Below, in pieces: positions 59,401 to 64,000 of a stretch of DNA of 64,000 nucleotides. Within the stretch, counting starts at the first letter, position 1. Each line of letters opens with the position of its first letter. The translations under genes were made by a program, and so were the position numbers. The DNA comes from Schistosoma mansoni (lineage: Eukaryota > Platyhelminthes > Trematoda > Strigeidida > Schistosomatidae). The notes below the pieces were generated by a model that saw nothing but the letters and a program-made list of their open reading frames with translations, was not told where the DNA came from and searched no databases. The stretch spans positions 434,001-498,000 of the forward strand of contig NW_017386007.1 in assembly GCF_000237925.1 (NCBI RefSeq). Reading direction: 5' to 3'.

Positions 59401-62052
59401 CACTTTCGGATGCAGCTAAATCCAACTTACAAGTCAAATAAAACGCTACACGCGTCGTGAATTCTACCACTATCCACTATTTATCCCTTTTTAAAATGCT
59501 TATGACTTAATGGGAATATCGATGCAATCTGCGAAATATGCATATATCCCGAAGAAATCTATGAATGGTCAAACTAAAACGTAGCATCAGTCCATTATCA
59601 TGGCTCAAAGTCGCTTTCAATGGCGCGAGTGCATTCAATCTTTGTCTTCCTCTAAATTCTTAGCTCTTGAATTCTTCATAACTTTGTTATTGTTATTTCA
59701 CTAATTGATTTTTTTTAACTCATATTTTCGGTAACTGATCTTTTCTATCTGTACTCATATTGTTACTAGCTCCAATATTTTGGGATTTGACCTAACAATT
59801 TCATCTCCCTGTGGTTATGAGGTCAGTCTTGAGTGCTGTTAGAGGCATGAGGGCAGTTATCACTTCCCGGTTGCCCACACTGTGGAAGGGTTCTCCTAGT
59901 GGTACCTGAAAAGGAAATAGCATTAGAAGTGGTCTTAATGACCTGAGAGTGTGACCCCAATGTCCAAGGGACAACTGCTTGGGGCCGGTTACACACGATT
60001 TTTTTGTAGGTAGTTTTTGTGTTAGCTCCGCACTTGTTGAGACCTTGAGACGGATATCCGTGGGATATAGCGAGGTGTGCCTCTGTAATTCTCACATTTG
60101 TCCAGTGTTTTTTTAGCTTCAGTCTCATCTTGGCCACAACCAGGTGGTGATCTGAAGCTATGTCAGCTCCTCTCCGGGTTCTCACATCTTCCATTGACCT
60201 TCGGATTTTTTGTTGATACAGATGTGGTCTATCTGGTTCTCTGTGGTGTGGTCCGGTGAGATCCATGTAGCTTTGTGTATGCGCTTGTGTGGGAATATTG
60301 TGCCGCCTATAACCAGTTTGTTGAATGCACATAGATTTGCAAGTCTCTCCCCATTTTCATTTCTCTCTCCTAGTCCATGTCGTCCAATTATATCTTCATA
60401 TCCTGTGTTGTCCACTCCAACTTTAGCATTTAGATCTCCCATCAGGATGGTGAGGTCCTTTCGTGAGCACTTCTCTATAATTGATTGCAGCCTTTCATAG
60501 AACTGATCTTTATCATCGTCGTTGCTATCATTGGTGGGTGCATAACATTGGATAACGTTCATTGTGATCCCTTGCTTCTTTGTTCTGAATGATGCTTTGA
60601 TTATCCTGGGTCCATGAGATTCCCATCCCACAAGTGCATTTCGTGCTTTCTTGGACAGCATTAGAGCAACTCCCTGAGTGTGTGGAGCATTTTCCTCTTC
60701 GTGACTGGAGTACAGCAGCATCTCTCCTGTACCTAGCCTTTGTTGTCCAGTTTGTGTCCAATAGGTTTTGCTGATTCCGAGTACTGCCAAGTTGTATCTC
60801 CTCATTTCCATTGCTGTTTGGCTGGTCTTTCCTGTCTCCCACATTGTTCGGACGTTCCATGTACCTATAAAGAGTGTTGCTCTGGTTGTTAGAAGGTGCA
60901 TCGGCCTCGTGACTTCCGAAGAATTTCGGCTTTCATCATGAGACGTCATAATTATTCCTTCAACTCCGCTGGCAGAGTTTAAATGGTTTGAATTATTTTT
61001 TCTGGTTAGCGGTTTTTTAGCGAGTTAGCTTTTCTACGGGATGGGGTCGCTAACCCCATGCCCAACCCTCCTCCTTTGTGTGGGCTTGGGACCGGCAGTA
61101 ACTTTAGAAGAGCTACAGGCGGAGTTACCAGATACATATGCGCCATACAAATCTTATTTGATTTGTGTAAGGGCTGTGATACTGCTCAGGTGCCCAAACC
61201 GAGACAGGTGGTTTTCTTAGGGGGCCACACCACCAGCCTTTGACATAAAGTTGTGATCCACAAGTCAGTGGAGCATCGTGAGGAGATGCAGTCCCATGTT
61301 AGCCGGTGATCAACGATTGATCCATACGTCATTTATTCTCTCAGGATACTGGAGCTCATGTGCACCATTGGTTTGGAATGAGGGTTTTCCAACTCCTCTA
61401 GGTGGACTTTCCGTGTCCATCAACCCGAATAAAGTGCCAGACATTCGCTTTTCGTTCTCTCAATTTCGTAAACAACACCTGTGATGCGAGAAGGCAGTGA
61501 ATAGGACTTCCCTGACAGAGGCTATATATGCGTGGACATGTGAAGACATTTAGAGAGGGAGAGCTGACTTTCCCCACTCTCTGCCATACCAGGGCCTTTC
61601 GGGGAGTCCCATATCTGAGAACAAAATAGTCATTCCATCCTTTCAGGTTTTAAATGTTTAACTTGATGATTTTAAGAAAAAATAAATCTGTATACGCTTA
61701 CTTGTTTTGTTTATTTCAATTAACTTTTCTTTTTTTTTAATTTTTATTTTTATCATTTCATTAGGAATTTGTTTCAAGACAAGATATACATTGTGGTTCT
61801 ACAATAGGACCATTATTATCATCCCAATTAGGTGTACCTACTGTAGATTTAGGTTTTCCTCAATTAGCTATGCATTCATGTAGAGAATTATGTTGTTCAA
61901 CTAGTATTGAACAAGCAGTACGTTTTTTTTCATCATATTATGAACATTTATCAAAATTATGGTGTAATCAATCATATCGTGAAAGTAAACCACCACCACC
62001 ACAACAACAACAACAGCAACAATCCTATCATCAAATTCATTTAATGAATTAA
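38369..62052 (+). CDS. DNPEP: Aspartyl aminopeptidase (M18), whole coding span from the internal Met
   Basis: DNPEP is a cytosolic, dodecameric, zinc-dependent aminopeptidase that removes N-terminal Asp or Glu. The spliced product from the Met at 38369 uses exons 38369-38429, 52879-53372, 58262-58990 and 61765-62052. All junctions are in phase, giving about 523 residues against about 475 in vertebrates. The excess comes from an insert after CTRLMEQ, a Cys/Asn-rich loop before [10 protein letters not shown], and a Pro/Gln tail. Ligands seen: His in GAHTDSP, Asp in APRLDN, the Glu pair in DHEEVGS, Asp in [10 protein letters not shown] and His in LAMHSCRE. The enzyme therefore looks active. Its introns are 14.4, 4.9 and 2.8 kb, all loaded with retroelements. 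Upstream exons may extend it (see the fusion finding). Confidence 0.9.
38520..39135 (+). mobile_element. Family D short element
   Basis: The head TGCTGCTACCTTGACGTGGT runs about 340 bases to a GGATTTCCGTCTCCGGCGGT segment. It joins the 3' region ending with AGGTCCCTCAAGAAATACCC and a loose 3' end. The same head-to-tail order occurs at 63240-63800 (minus). It encodes nothing and lies 90 bases inside the large DNPEP intron. Confidence 0.6.
39185..39420 (-). repeat. Family B hammerhead repeat, decayed
   Basis: Flank TTAGGATTGGAACTGATCC with CTCGATATTGCCAGTAAG is shared with copies at 42400 and 59280. The minus-strand ribozyme reads CTGACGAGTCCCAAACAGAA, then CAAAACATACGTC. The GAAA box is damaged. 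Confidence 0.55.
39730..40236 (-). repeat. Family A repeat (subfamily A2), interrupted by a LINE
   Basis: The left arm (GGGGTTTTGTGGAGAATTTA at 39753), tRNA-like region and leader run to 40236. The right arm is interrupted after CCATGGTGG and resumes at 40769 with CCATAGTGGTCTAGCTTC. The A2 signature (GCTTTAAGGCCGTTTCGTCC) is present, so there is no cleavage triplet. A second arm copy at 40150 suggests a multimer. Confidence 0.65.
40237..40768 (-). mobile_element. RTE LINE 3' end (31431 type), inserted in a family A repeat
   Basis: The minus-strand 5'-truncated copy encodes [20 protein letters not shown] and [12 protein letters not shown], nearly identical to the C-terminus of the LINE at 31431. 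Its 3' end (TTATTTAATCACATATATAT) is like that of family C. The flanks CCATGGTGG and CCATAGTGG are a probable target-site duplication. Confidence 0.8.
40990..42060. repeat. Low-complexity tract with a tandem duplication
   Basis: CT-rich, TA-rich and (ATT)n/(ACT)n runs. A unit of about 175 bases (CTTGGTCAACTTAATGTATG through TTGACTAAGGTTC) occurs twice, at about 41271-41445 and 41446-41587. The rest is simple sequence without coding potential. Confidence 0.65.
42255..43495 (+). repeat. Three-unit tandem repeat, about 290 bases per unit
   Basis: Units begin near TAGTAGTATTGTAGTGAACG (42272), AGTATTAGTAGTATTGTAAC (42901) and TATTAGTAGTAATAGTAATG (43198). Each ends with TACAACTTATAT- or TACTACTTATAT-like sequence followed by ATAAGTAG. 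The first unit is split by a family B repeat (42386-42690). The last bases of the window (63955-64000) resemble the start of another unit. Confidence 0.55.
42386..42690 (+). repeat. Family B hammerhead repeat, complete, catalytic base changed
   Basis: A leader (TTGAATCTTCCCATCGATAT), a tRNA-like head (GGCCGAGTAGATAACGCGAT, GGTTCGAGTCCAAG) and a hammerhead at about 42601-42655 are present. Stem I (ATCCAG/CTGGAT), GAAACGCGCGTC and the GTC triplet are intact. The core reads CTGACAA where CTGANGA is required: the catalytic G (G8 in hammerhead numbering) is an A. It should be inactive. Confidence 0.75.
43960..44625 (+). mobile_element. RTE LINE 3' end, 5'-truncated
   Basis: It aligns with 47430-48012: TTCGAAGCATTGCTCGTATA, then GATGAAGTAGTGAAACCTCA (DEVVKPH), GGGGCGGCCAGACCAAAACA and the tail TGACTGATTGACTGACTGAC. 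The coding part has several stops. Confidence 0.75.
44735..44930 (-). repeat. Family A repeat, subfamily A2, truncated
   Basis: The left arm (GATCAGAAGGGG, ATTTTCATAATTGAAACCAT), ribozyme region with A2 signature (GCTTTAAGTCCGTTTCGTCC) and B box are present. It stops after the B box, where ACCAGCTATTTAAGAC returns to unique sequence. Confidence 0.65.
45385..45860 (+). mobile_element. CR1-like LINE 3' fragment with microsatellite tail
   Basis: A frame 45480-45761 (93 codons, [20 protein letters not shown]) ends in the element's 3' end TTGAATAAAGC, then (TAA)n at 45766-45793 and (TAGA)n to 45862. It is homologous to 36940-37345 and, at its end, to 5960-6046. Confidence 0.5.
46380..48012 (+). 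mobile_element. RTE LINE, 5'-truncated, with reverse transcriptase and 3' end
   Basis: One frame runs from the RT fingers ([33 protein letters not shown]) through [53 protein letters not shown] and [12 protein letters not shown]. It continues in the C-terminal region ([15 protein letters not shown]). In-frame stops at 47082, 47316 and about 47640 break it. The 3' UTR ends in CTGACTGACTGACTGA. Its sequence differs clearly from the 31431 LINE, so it is a separate RTE family (SR2/Perere-like). Confidence 0.85.
48245..48605 (-). repeat. Family A repeat with both inverted arms
   Basis: The left arm TCATAGTTGAAAGCGTGAGT and the right arm ending TTCAAGTATGAAAATACTAA are inverted. The ribozyme strand is disrupted (GGACGAGTTGGCCGTC, GAAA lost). 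Layout is the same as 29188-29546, including the leader CCAACCAATCCACGAAGTTG. Confidence 0.7.
48606..49195. other. Unannotated intronic sequence
   Basis: AT-rich DNPEP intron DNA between a family A and a family C copy. No exon or element was recognised. Confidence 0.4.
49200..49735 (-). mobile_element. Family C short element
   Basis: A full-length minus-strand copy from ATTATTTATTTGAACACATA to TACCAGGGCATTTGGGGGAT. The 5' hairpin is present as GGAGAG with TCCACTCTCC. Confidence 0.75.
49736..50035. repeat. Related copy of the TIR-bearing repeat at 53488
   Basis: It begins GTGAGACTATAATTTATGGA, matching the TIR family (GCGAGACTAAACTTTATGGA). Internally it has CACGAATTGACCTCAGCCAT and TTTTGCGCCAAAATTCATGA, the reverse complement of motifs at 53648-53720. 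The far end is ragged. Confidence 0.45.
50103..50335 (+). repeat. Family A repeat, subfamily A2
   Basis: A tRNA-like region (GGCTCAGTGGTCTATTGGTT, GGTTCGAATCTCGCG) is followed by CTGACGAGTCCCATAACAGG, CGAAACGG and CCTTAAAGCAGTGC. The core bases CTGACGA and GAAA are intact, but the GTC triplet is replaced by the A2 TTAAAG segment. The right arm ends at ACCCCCTT. Confidence 0.7.
50548..50921. repeat. Near-perfect 374-base palindrome (fold-back element)
   Basis: Left arm 50548-50701 and right arm 50766-50921 are inverted copies of about 155 bases. I saw only a few differences, in GTGTCAAG/GTATCAAG and in AGGAAATCC/AAGAAACCC. A spacer of about 64 bases lies between. The mirrored frames on the two strands (MVVGGGQQE at one end, [20 protein letters not shown] at the other) are a by-product of the symmetry, not genes. 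It could be a MITE or fold-back transposon; no clear target-site duplication was found. Confidence 0.8.
51170..52440. mobile_element. Mosaic of degenerate RTE LINE pieces
   Basis: 51300-51640 is minus-strand endonuclease sequence (matches 56640-56960). 51715-51990 is plus-strand endonuclease end (CACATCGCGATCAGCTAC as at 32867). 52040-52190 is plus-strand RT (as at 34050-34170). 52240-52390 is plus-strand RT fingers of the 46380 type. Orientation changes, so these are separate or rearranged fragments. Confidence 0.5.
52441..52878. other. End of the 14.4 kb DNPEP intron
   Basis: Mostly unique AT-rich sequence, with a pyrimidine-rich run (TCTCTTTTTTCAATATCTTC) before the acceptor at 52877. Short frames at 52561-52826 show no recognisable family. 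Confidence 0.4.
52879..53372 (+). CDS. DNPEP: DNPEP exon: first metal-ligand region
   Basis: The exon opens after ATCTTCAAG with the two bases that finish the Val codon, then [20 protein letters not shown]. It contains [20 protein letters not shown], whose His is a zinc ligand. [20 protein letters not shown] follows; this is highly conserved in M18 enzymes. It ends [12 protein letters not shown] in phase 0 at a GTTAGT donor. The coding sequence uses AT-ending codons heavily, unlike the LINE frames around it. Confidence 0.9.
53488..54236. mobile_element. Non-autonomous DNA transposon (MITE-like) with ~24-base inverted ends
   Basis: The left end GGCGAGACTAAACTTTATGG (53491) is inverted at the right end (CCATAAAGTTTAGTCTCGCC, up to 54234). 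GTTGATA sits outside both ends (53481 and 54235) as a possible target-site duplication. There is no transposase frame. A partial internal end (GGTCGTCCATAAATTATAGT at 53853) hints at nesting. The family resembles hAT- or Mutator-type MITEs but cannot be assigned. Confidence 0.55.
54620..57340 (-). mobile_element. RTE LINE, minus strand, internally deleted
   Basis: The 5' head is at 57340 (ACCACGTCAAAGTAGCGGCA). Endonuclease frames follow: [22 protein letters not shown] (57073-56816) and [22 protein letters not shown] (56825-56451). Linker sequence ([20 protein letters not shown]) is at 55973-55638. The RT core with YADD is missing. The C-terminal piece ([12 protein letters not shown]) is at 55356-55135 and the 3' end at 54900-54620. 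It lies in the second DNPEP intron, opposite the gene. Confidence 0.75.
57895..58045. repeat. Family A fold-back derivative without tRNA-like part
   Basis: A minus-oriented left arm (AGTTGAATTCATAAGTCGAT to GACGGCCGTTTCGTC) passes directly into plus-oriented ribozyme sequence (GCGCACTGCTGGGGAGTCCC, GATGAAACGGTCGTTCAGTGC). The core CTGAGGA reads CTGGGGA. It is a compact inverted pair just upstream of the DNPEP catalytic exon. Confidence 0.55.
58262..58990 (+). CDS. DNPEP: DNPEP exon: catalytic core
   Basis: The 729-base, phase-0 exon begins after TTATTATACAG. The first 29 codons are an Asn/Cys-rich linker ([16 protein letters not shown]) not found in vertebrate DNPEP. The core follows: [26 protein letters not shown] (Asp ligand), [20 protein letters not shown] (catalytic Glu and Glu ligand), [20 protein letters not shown] (Asp ligand) and [21 protein letters not shown] second insert ([13 protein letters not shown]) sits between [10 protein letters not shown] and the SADQAH segment. 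The donor is GTTTGT after VPVQ. Confidence 0.92.
59060..59240 (-). repeat. Family B hammerhead repeat
   Basis: Minus-strand tRNA-like head at about 59170-59220 and ribozyme at 59080-59125: TTGACGAGTCCCAAATAAAA, CGAAACGGGTATC. The first core base C is T and stem II is weakened, so it is probably inactive. It starts just after the DNPEP catalytic exon. Confidence 0.6.
59275..59480 (+). repeat. Family B hammerhead repeat, remnant
   Basis: The leader TTCCCATTGATATTAAGGAC and CTCGATATTGCCATTAGG match 42400-42490. The tRNA-like head is deleted. The tail reads TTACAAGTCAAATAAAACGC, ACGCGTCGTGAATTC, with core and GAAA lost. Confidence 0.5.
59560..59820 (+). mobile_element. RTE LINE 3' fragment
   Basis: GGTCAAACTAAAACGTAGCA and CATGGCTCAAAGTCGCTTTC match the RTE C-terminal end at 44183-44330. 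It is internally shortened and ends near CTCCCTGTGGTTATGAG. Confidence 0.55.
59821..61125 (-). mobile_element. RTE-like LINE derivative with endonuclease only
   Basis: The 5' leader (61125-60950) contains GCTAACCCCATGCCCAACC. The endonuclease frame 60949-60182 has [33 protein letters not shown] sequence, [10 protein letters not shown] and [11 protein letters not shown] frame change near 60205 continues as [20 protein letters not shown], closing the endonuclease with its SDH motif. Coding sequence stops near 60090 and jumps straight to the 3' end region shared with family D (AGGTACCACTAGGAGAACCC). The whole reverse transcriptase is absent. Confidence 0.75.
61126..61612 (-). mobile_element. Family C short element, 3' end lost at the junction
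   Basis: Minus-strand copy from CAGATACATATGCGCCATAC to the 5' end CCATACCAGGGCCTTTCGGG. The usual TAAA tail is missing because the copy abuts the LINE leader at 61125. One element truncated the other. Confidence 0.7.
61765..62052 (+). CDS. DNPEP: DNPEP last coding exon
   Basis: After TTTCATTAG the exon reads [20 protein letters not shown], then [20 protein letters not shown]. The final His is the last zinc ligand of M18 peptidases. The normal end of the enzyme is [13 protein letters not shown]. Beyond it lies an extra tail of about 25 residues made of four Pro, a run of seven Gln codons (CAA/CAG) and QIHLMN before the TAA. The tail is likely disordered and is encoded by a repeat tract, so its length may vary. 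Confidence 0.9.
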   Translation, partial: EFVSRQDIHCGSTIGPLLSSQLGVPTVDLGFPQLAMHSCRELCCSTSIEQAVRFFSSYYEHLSKLWCNQSYRESKPPPPQQQQQQQSYHQIHLMN

Positions 62053-62960
62053 AATATTCTTTATGAACCATAAAATTACGAGTGACAGATGAGTTAAGGT
62101 TTCAAATCGTAAAGATGCACACATATATATGTATACCTATGCACACACATATACACATACATACACACACATCTATAAATACATACATGAAAACGATTCA
62201 ACATTTTTAAAAATTATGATCCTGGATACAAAAATTCTTATCAACTATTAAAGAAGAAAAAGAAAGAAAACTTTATTTAGTCTTGGATACAAATGCTTAT
62301 CAACTACTAAAGGAAAAAAAAGATTTTTCTTCTCTTAAAAATGTTTTCTAGGTTACTTATTCTTTTTTTTTAATTTTCAACTTAGGATGTTGGTTTGTTT
62401 TTTTTCTTTTTTCTTCTTCTTCTTCTTCTTTGTTTCTAGGATATCTTTTTCTGTTTTGTTTCGGTTTACGGATATCCTCCAACCTTCTTCTTGTAGTTCA
62501 TGTCTTTTATTAGTTCTTTTCTTCTTCTTCTTCTTCTTCTTCTTTTATTTTTTCATATTGATCAAGTTCATCTTGTTTTTTTTTCTTCTTTGGATGAATA
62601 AAGTTTTCACCTGTGAAAAAGTTTTCCTTTTCTTTCATGTTATTCAAAGTCTATGAAAGTAGTTGCTGGTGAAACTATTATTACTATTACTATTATTATT
62701 ACCATATTGTATACGTCATATTATCACTATCAAATTCTTCATTAACTTCTCTTCACAGTTATAACTATCAATTGTATTAAGGTACCCCCTGAAATGAACA
62801 TAATACTTATAAGATATTTAAGTATTATATCATATTTTTTTTCTCTCTTTTTTCTACTCAGTTGTTACTATGCAGTTTTAAGAGAAAGAAAAACAAGGAA
62901 CATCTTCAGATAATTATGAATTATCCTCATTCATAAATGTCTTGTATTCATTCTTTGTAT

Positions 62961-63010
<50 letters not shown>

Positions 63011-63235
63011 GCCAGGTTATTTTTTGTGTACATGAATCACTATCTCTCTTATTCTTAAACTTTAAAATGATTTACTATTTGATGTTGGTAACAAATCAAA
63101 TTTTTTTTAAAAAAAGTGTCTATGTATATCTAATATTGAACAAAGTTTTTCCTTTGTTGTTGTTGTTAGTTATATTGACTGTTTTAGTTGTTGTTACTGT
63201 TTTGTTTGTTTTATGCTATTCATCAATGTAGATAG
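62053..63235. other. DNPEP 3' UTR and flank, simple repeats
   Basis: (CA)-rich sequence at 62110-62180, CTT runs at 62415-62435 and 62520-62545, (ATT)n near 62680 and (AT)n at 62962-63007. Frames here are pyrimidine-run artefacts. Confidence 0.5.
62597..62602 (+). promoter_or_regulatory. Candidate polyadenylation signal of DNPEP
   Basis: An AATAAA hexamer in TGGATGAATAAAGTTTTC lies 545 bases past the DNPEP stop, after pyrimidine-rich and CTT-repeat sequence. It is the first clear plus-strand AATAAA after the stop. The true cleavage site cannot be told from sequence alone. Confidence 0.35.
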
Positions 63236-63239
63236 TCAG

Positions 63240-63800
63240 TCAGTCAGTCTTGAGTACTGTTAGAAGTATGAGGGCAGTTATCACTTCCCGGTTGCCCACA
63301 TCGTGGAAGGGTTCTTTTAGAGGTACCTGAAAAGGAAATTGCATTAGAAGTGGTCTTAATGATCTGAAAGCGTGACCGCAGTGCCCAAGGGACAACTGCT
63401 TGAGGTCGGTCACACACGACCATTTTGTGGGTAGTTTTTGTGTTAGCTCCGTTCTTCAAAGGACCTTACCGCCGGAGACGGATATCCGTGGGATAAGGCG
63501 AGGTGTGCATTTTTAGGGTCGATCTTTTCTAACCCCACTCCTCCTTGTGGGAAGGCAGCATCGCTGTTTTGCTGGTTGTCTGAAGGAAACACCTTACTGC
63601 TGTCACATCTCTGTACAGTCAGCAGTACGACTTCGCCTTCGGACCTTGGGTTTGCTGCTTTTAGTCTTACCGCTCTTCAACCGACCTGTCTGGCATGGTA
63701 GGACCTTGAGGAACGATTGTTCCAGCCAGTATAGTTCAATTGGTTGATCACGATAGGCAAGCTCGACCACCACGTCAAGGTAGCAACAACGATCGGGAAT
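63240..63800 (-). mobile_element. Family D short element
   Basis: Full-length minus-strand copy: head at 63800 (CACCACGTCAAGGTAGCAAC), middle CTCCTTGTGGGAAGGCAGCA, 3' part AGGTACCTGAAAAGG and the tail at 63236-63250 (CAGTCAGTCAGTCTTGAGTA). Its 3' 240 bases match the 3' part of the endonuclease-only LINE at 59821, and its head matches RTE 5' ends. Confidence 0.65.
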
Positions 63801-64000
63801 GTAGATAGTTATTTCTTATGCTTCTCATATTGAAGATTTTAACTTTAGAATCTTTATATAGAAGTCAATGGATTGTAGCTAGCAGTCAAATTCAAGACAT
63901 GCTATTTATCTTATTTTGATGGGATTCATTGATTGATTATGTAATGAATAAGAATTCAGACGGGGAAAACCAATTTATAGTTTTATGCAAAATTACATAG

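Noticed and set aside
62387-62656. Hydrophobic Phe-rich protein
   Set aside because: A translation of CTT and T runs in the 3' flank of DNPEP.

Overview
The window is AT-rich, intron-rich metazoan DNA and most likely comes from a blood fluke (Schistosoma). The reasons are: SINE-like repeats that carry hammerhead ribozyme cores, as in the schistosome Sm-alpha repeats; many RTE-clade LINEs whose 3' ends run into TGAC or TAAA repeats; a Penelope-like element; and genes with tiny early introns and very large late ones. The species cannot be fixed from the sequence alone.

Three host coding units are visible. (1) On the minus strand, exons at 9021-7783, 7736-7585 and 3371-3169 encode the N-terminal part of a RecQ4-type DNA helicase, with a zinc knuckle, motifs 0 and I, motif Ia and the DEAH box. 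The rest of the helicase is not seen; it should lie to the left of the window. (2) On the plus strand, exons at 23637-25172 and 25623-26605 encode a Ser/Asn/Thr-rich protein with a psq-type helix-turn-helix. (3) On the plus strand, exons at 37952-38429, 52879-53372, 58262-58990 and 61765-62052 encode a complete M18 aspartyl aminopeptidase (DNPEP) with every expected metal-binding and catalytic residue. The exon at 37952-38429 starts in the phase in which the psq exons end, is open throughout, and carries 139 low-complexity codons before the DNPEP start methionine. The six exons can therefore be read as one psq-HTH/aspartyl-aminopeptidase fusion of about 1,500 residues. The alternative is that DNPEP begins separately, perhaps by spliced-leader trans-splicing at 37952. 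This is the main novel observation.

Layout: 1-3168 left flank with hammerhead repeats; 3169-9021 RECQL4 exons with a 4.2 kb intron full of nested retroelements; 9022-23636 gene-poor, with decayed LINE pieces; 23637-26605 psq exons; 26606-37951 an intron with short non-autonomous elements and a nearly open RTE LINE inserted inside a Penelope-like element; 37952-38429 the junction exon; 38430-52878 a 14.4 kb intron with tandem repeats, LINE copies and a 374 bp near-perfect palindrome; 52879-62052 the DNPEP catalytic exons, separated by introns with a TIR element and minus-strand LINEs; 62053-64000 the 3' flank.

The repeats fall into families used below. A: TIR-flanked, tRNA-like, with a hammerhead. 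B: a second tRNA-like hammerhead family. C: a 0.5 kb element made of the two ends of the RTE LINE at 31431. D: a 0.55 kb element made of the two ends of another RTE LINE. No LTR element, virus-like element or CRISPR array was recognised. All calls are from reading the sequence, without database searches.
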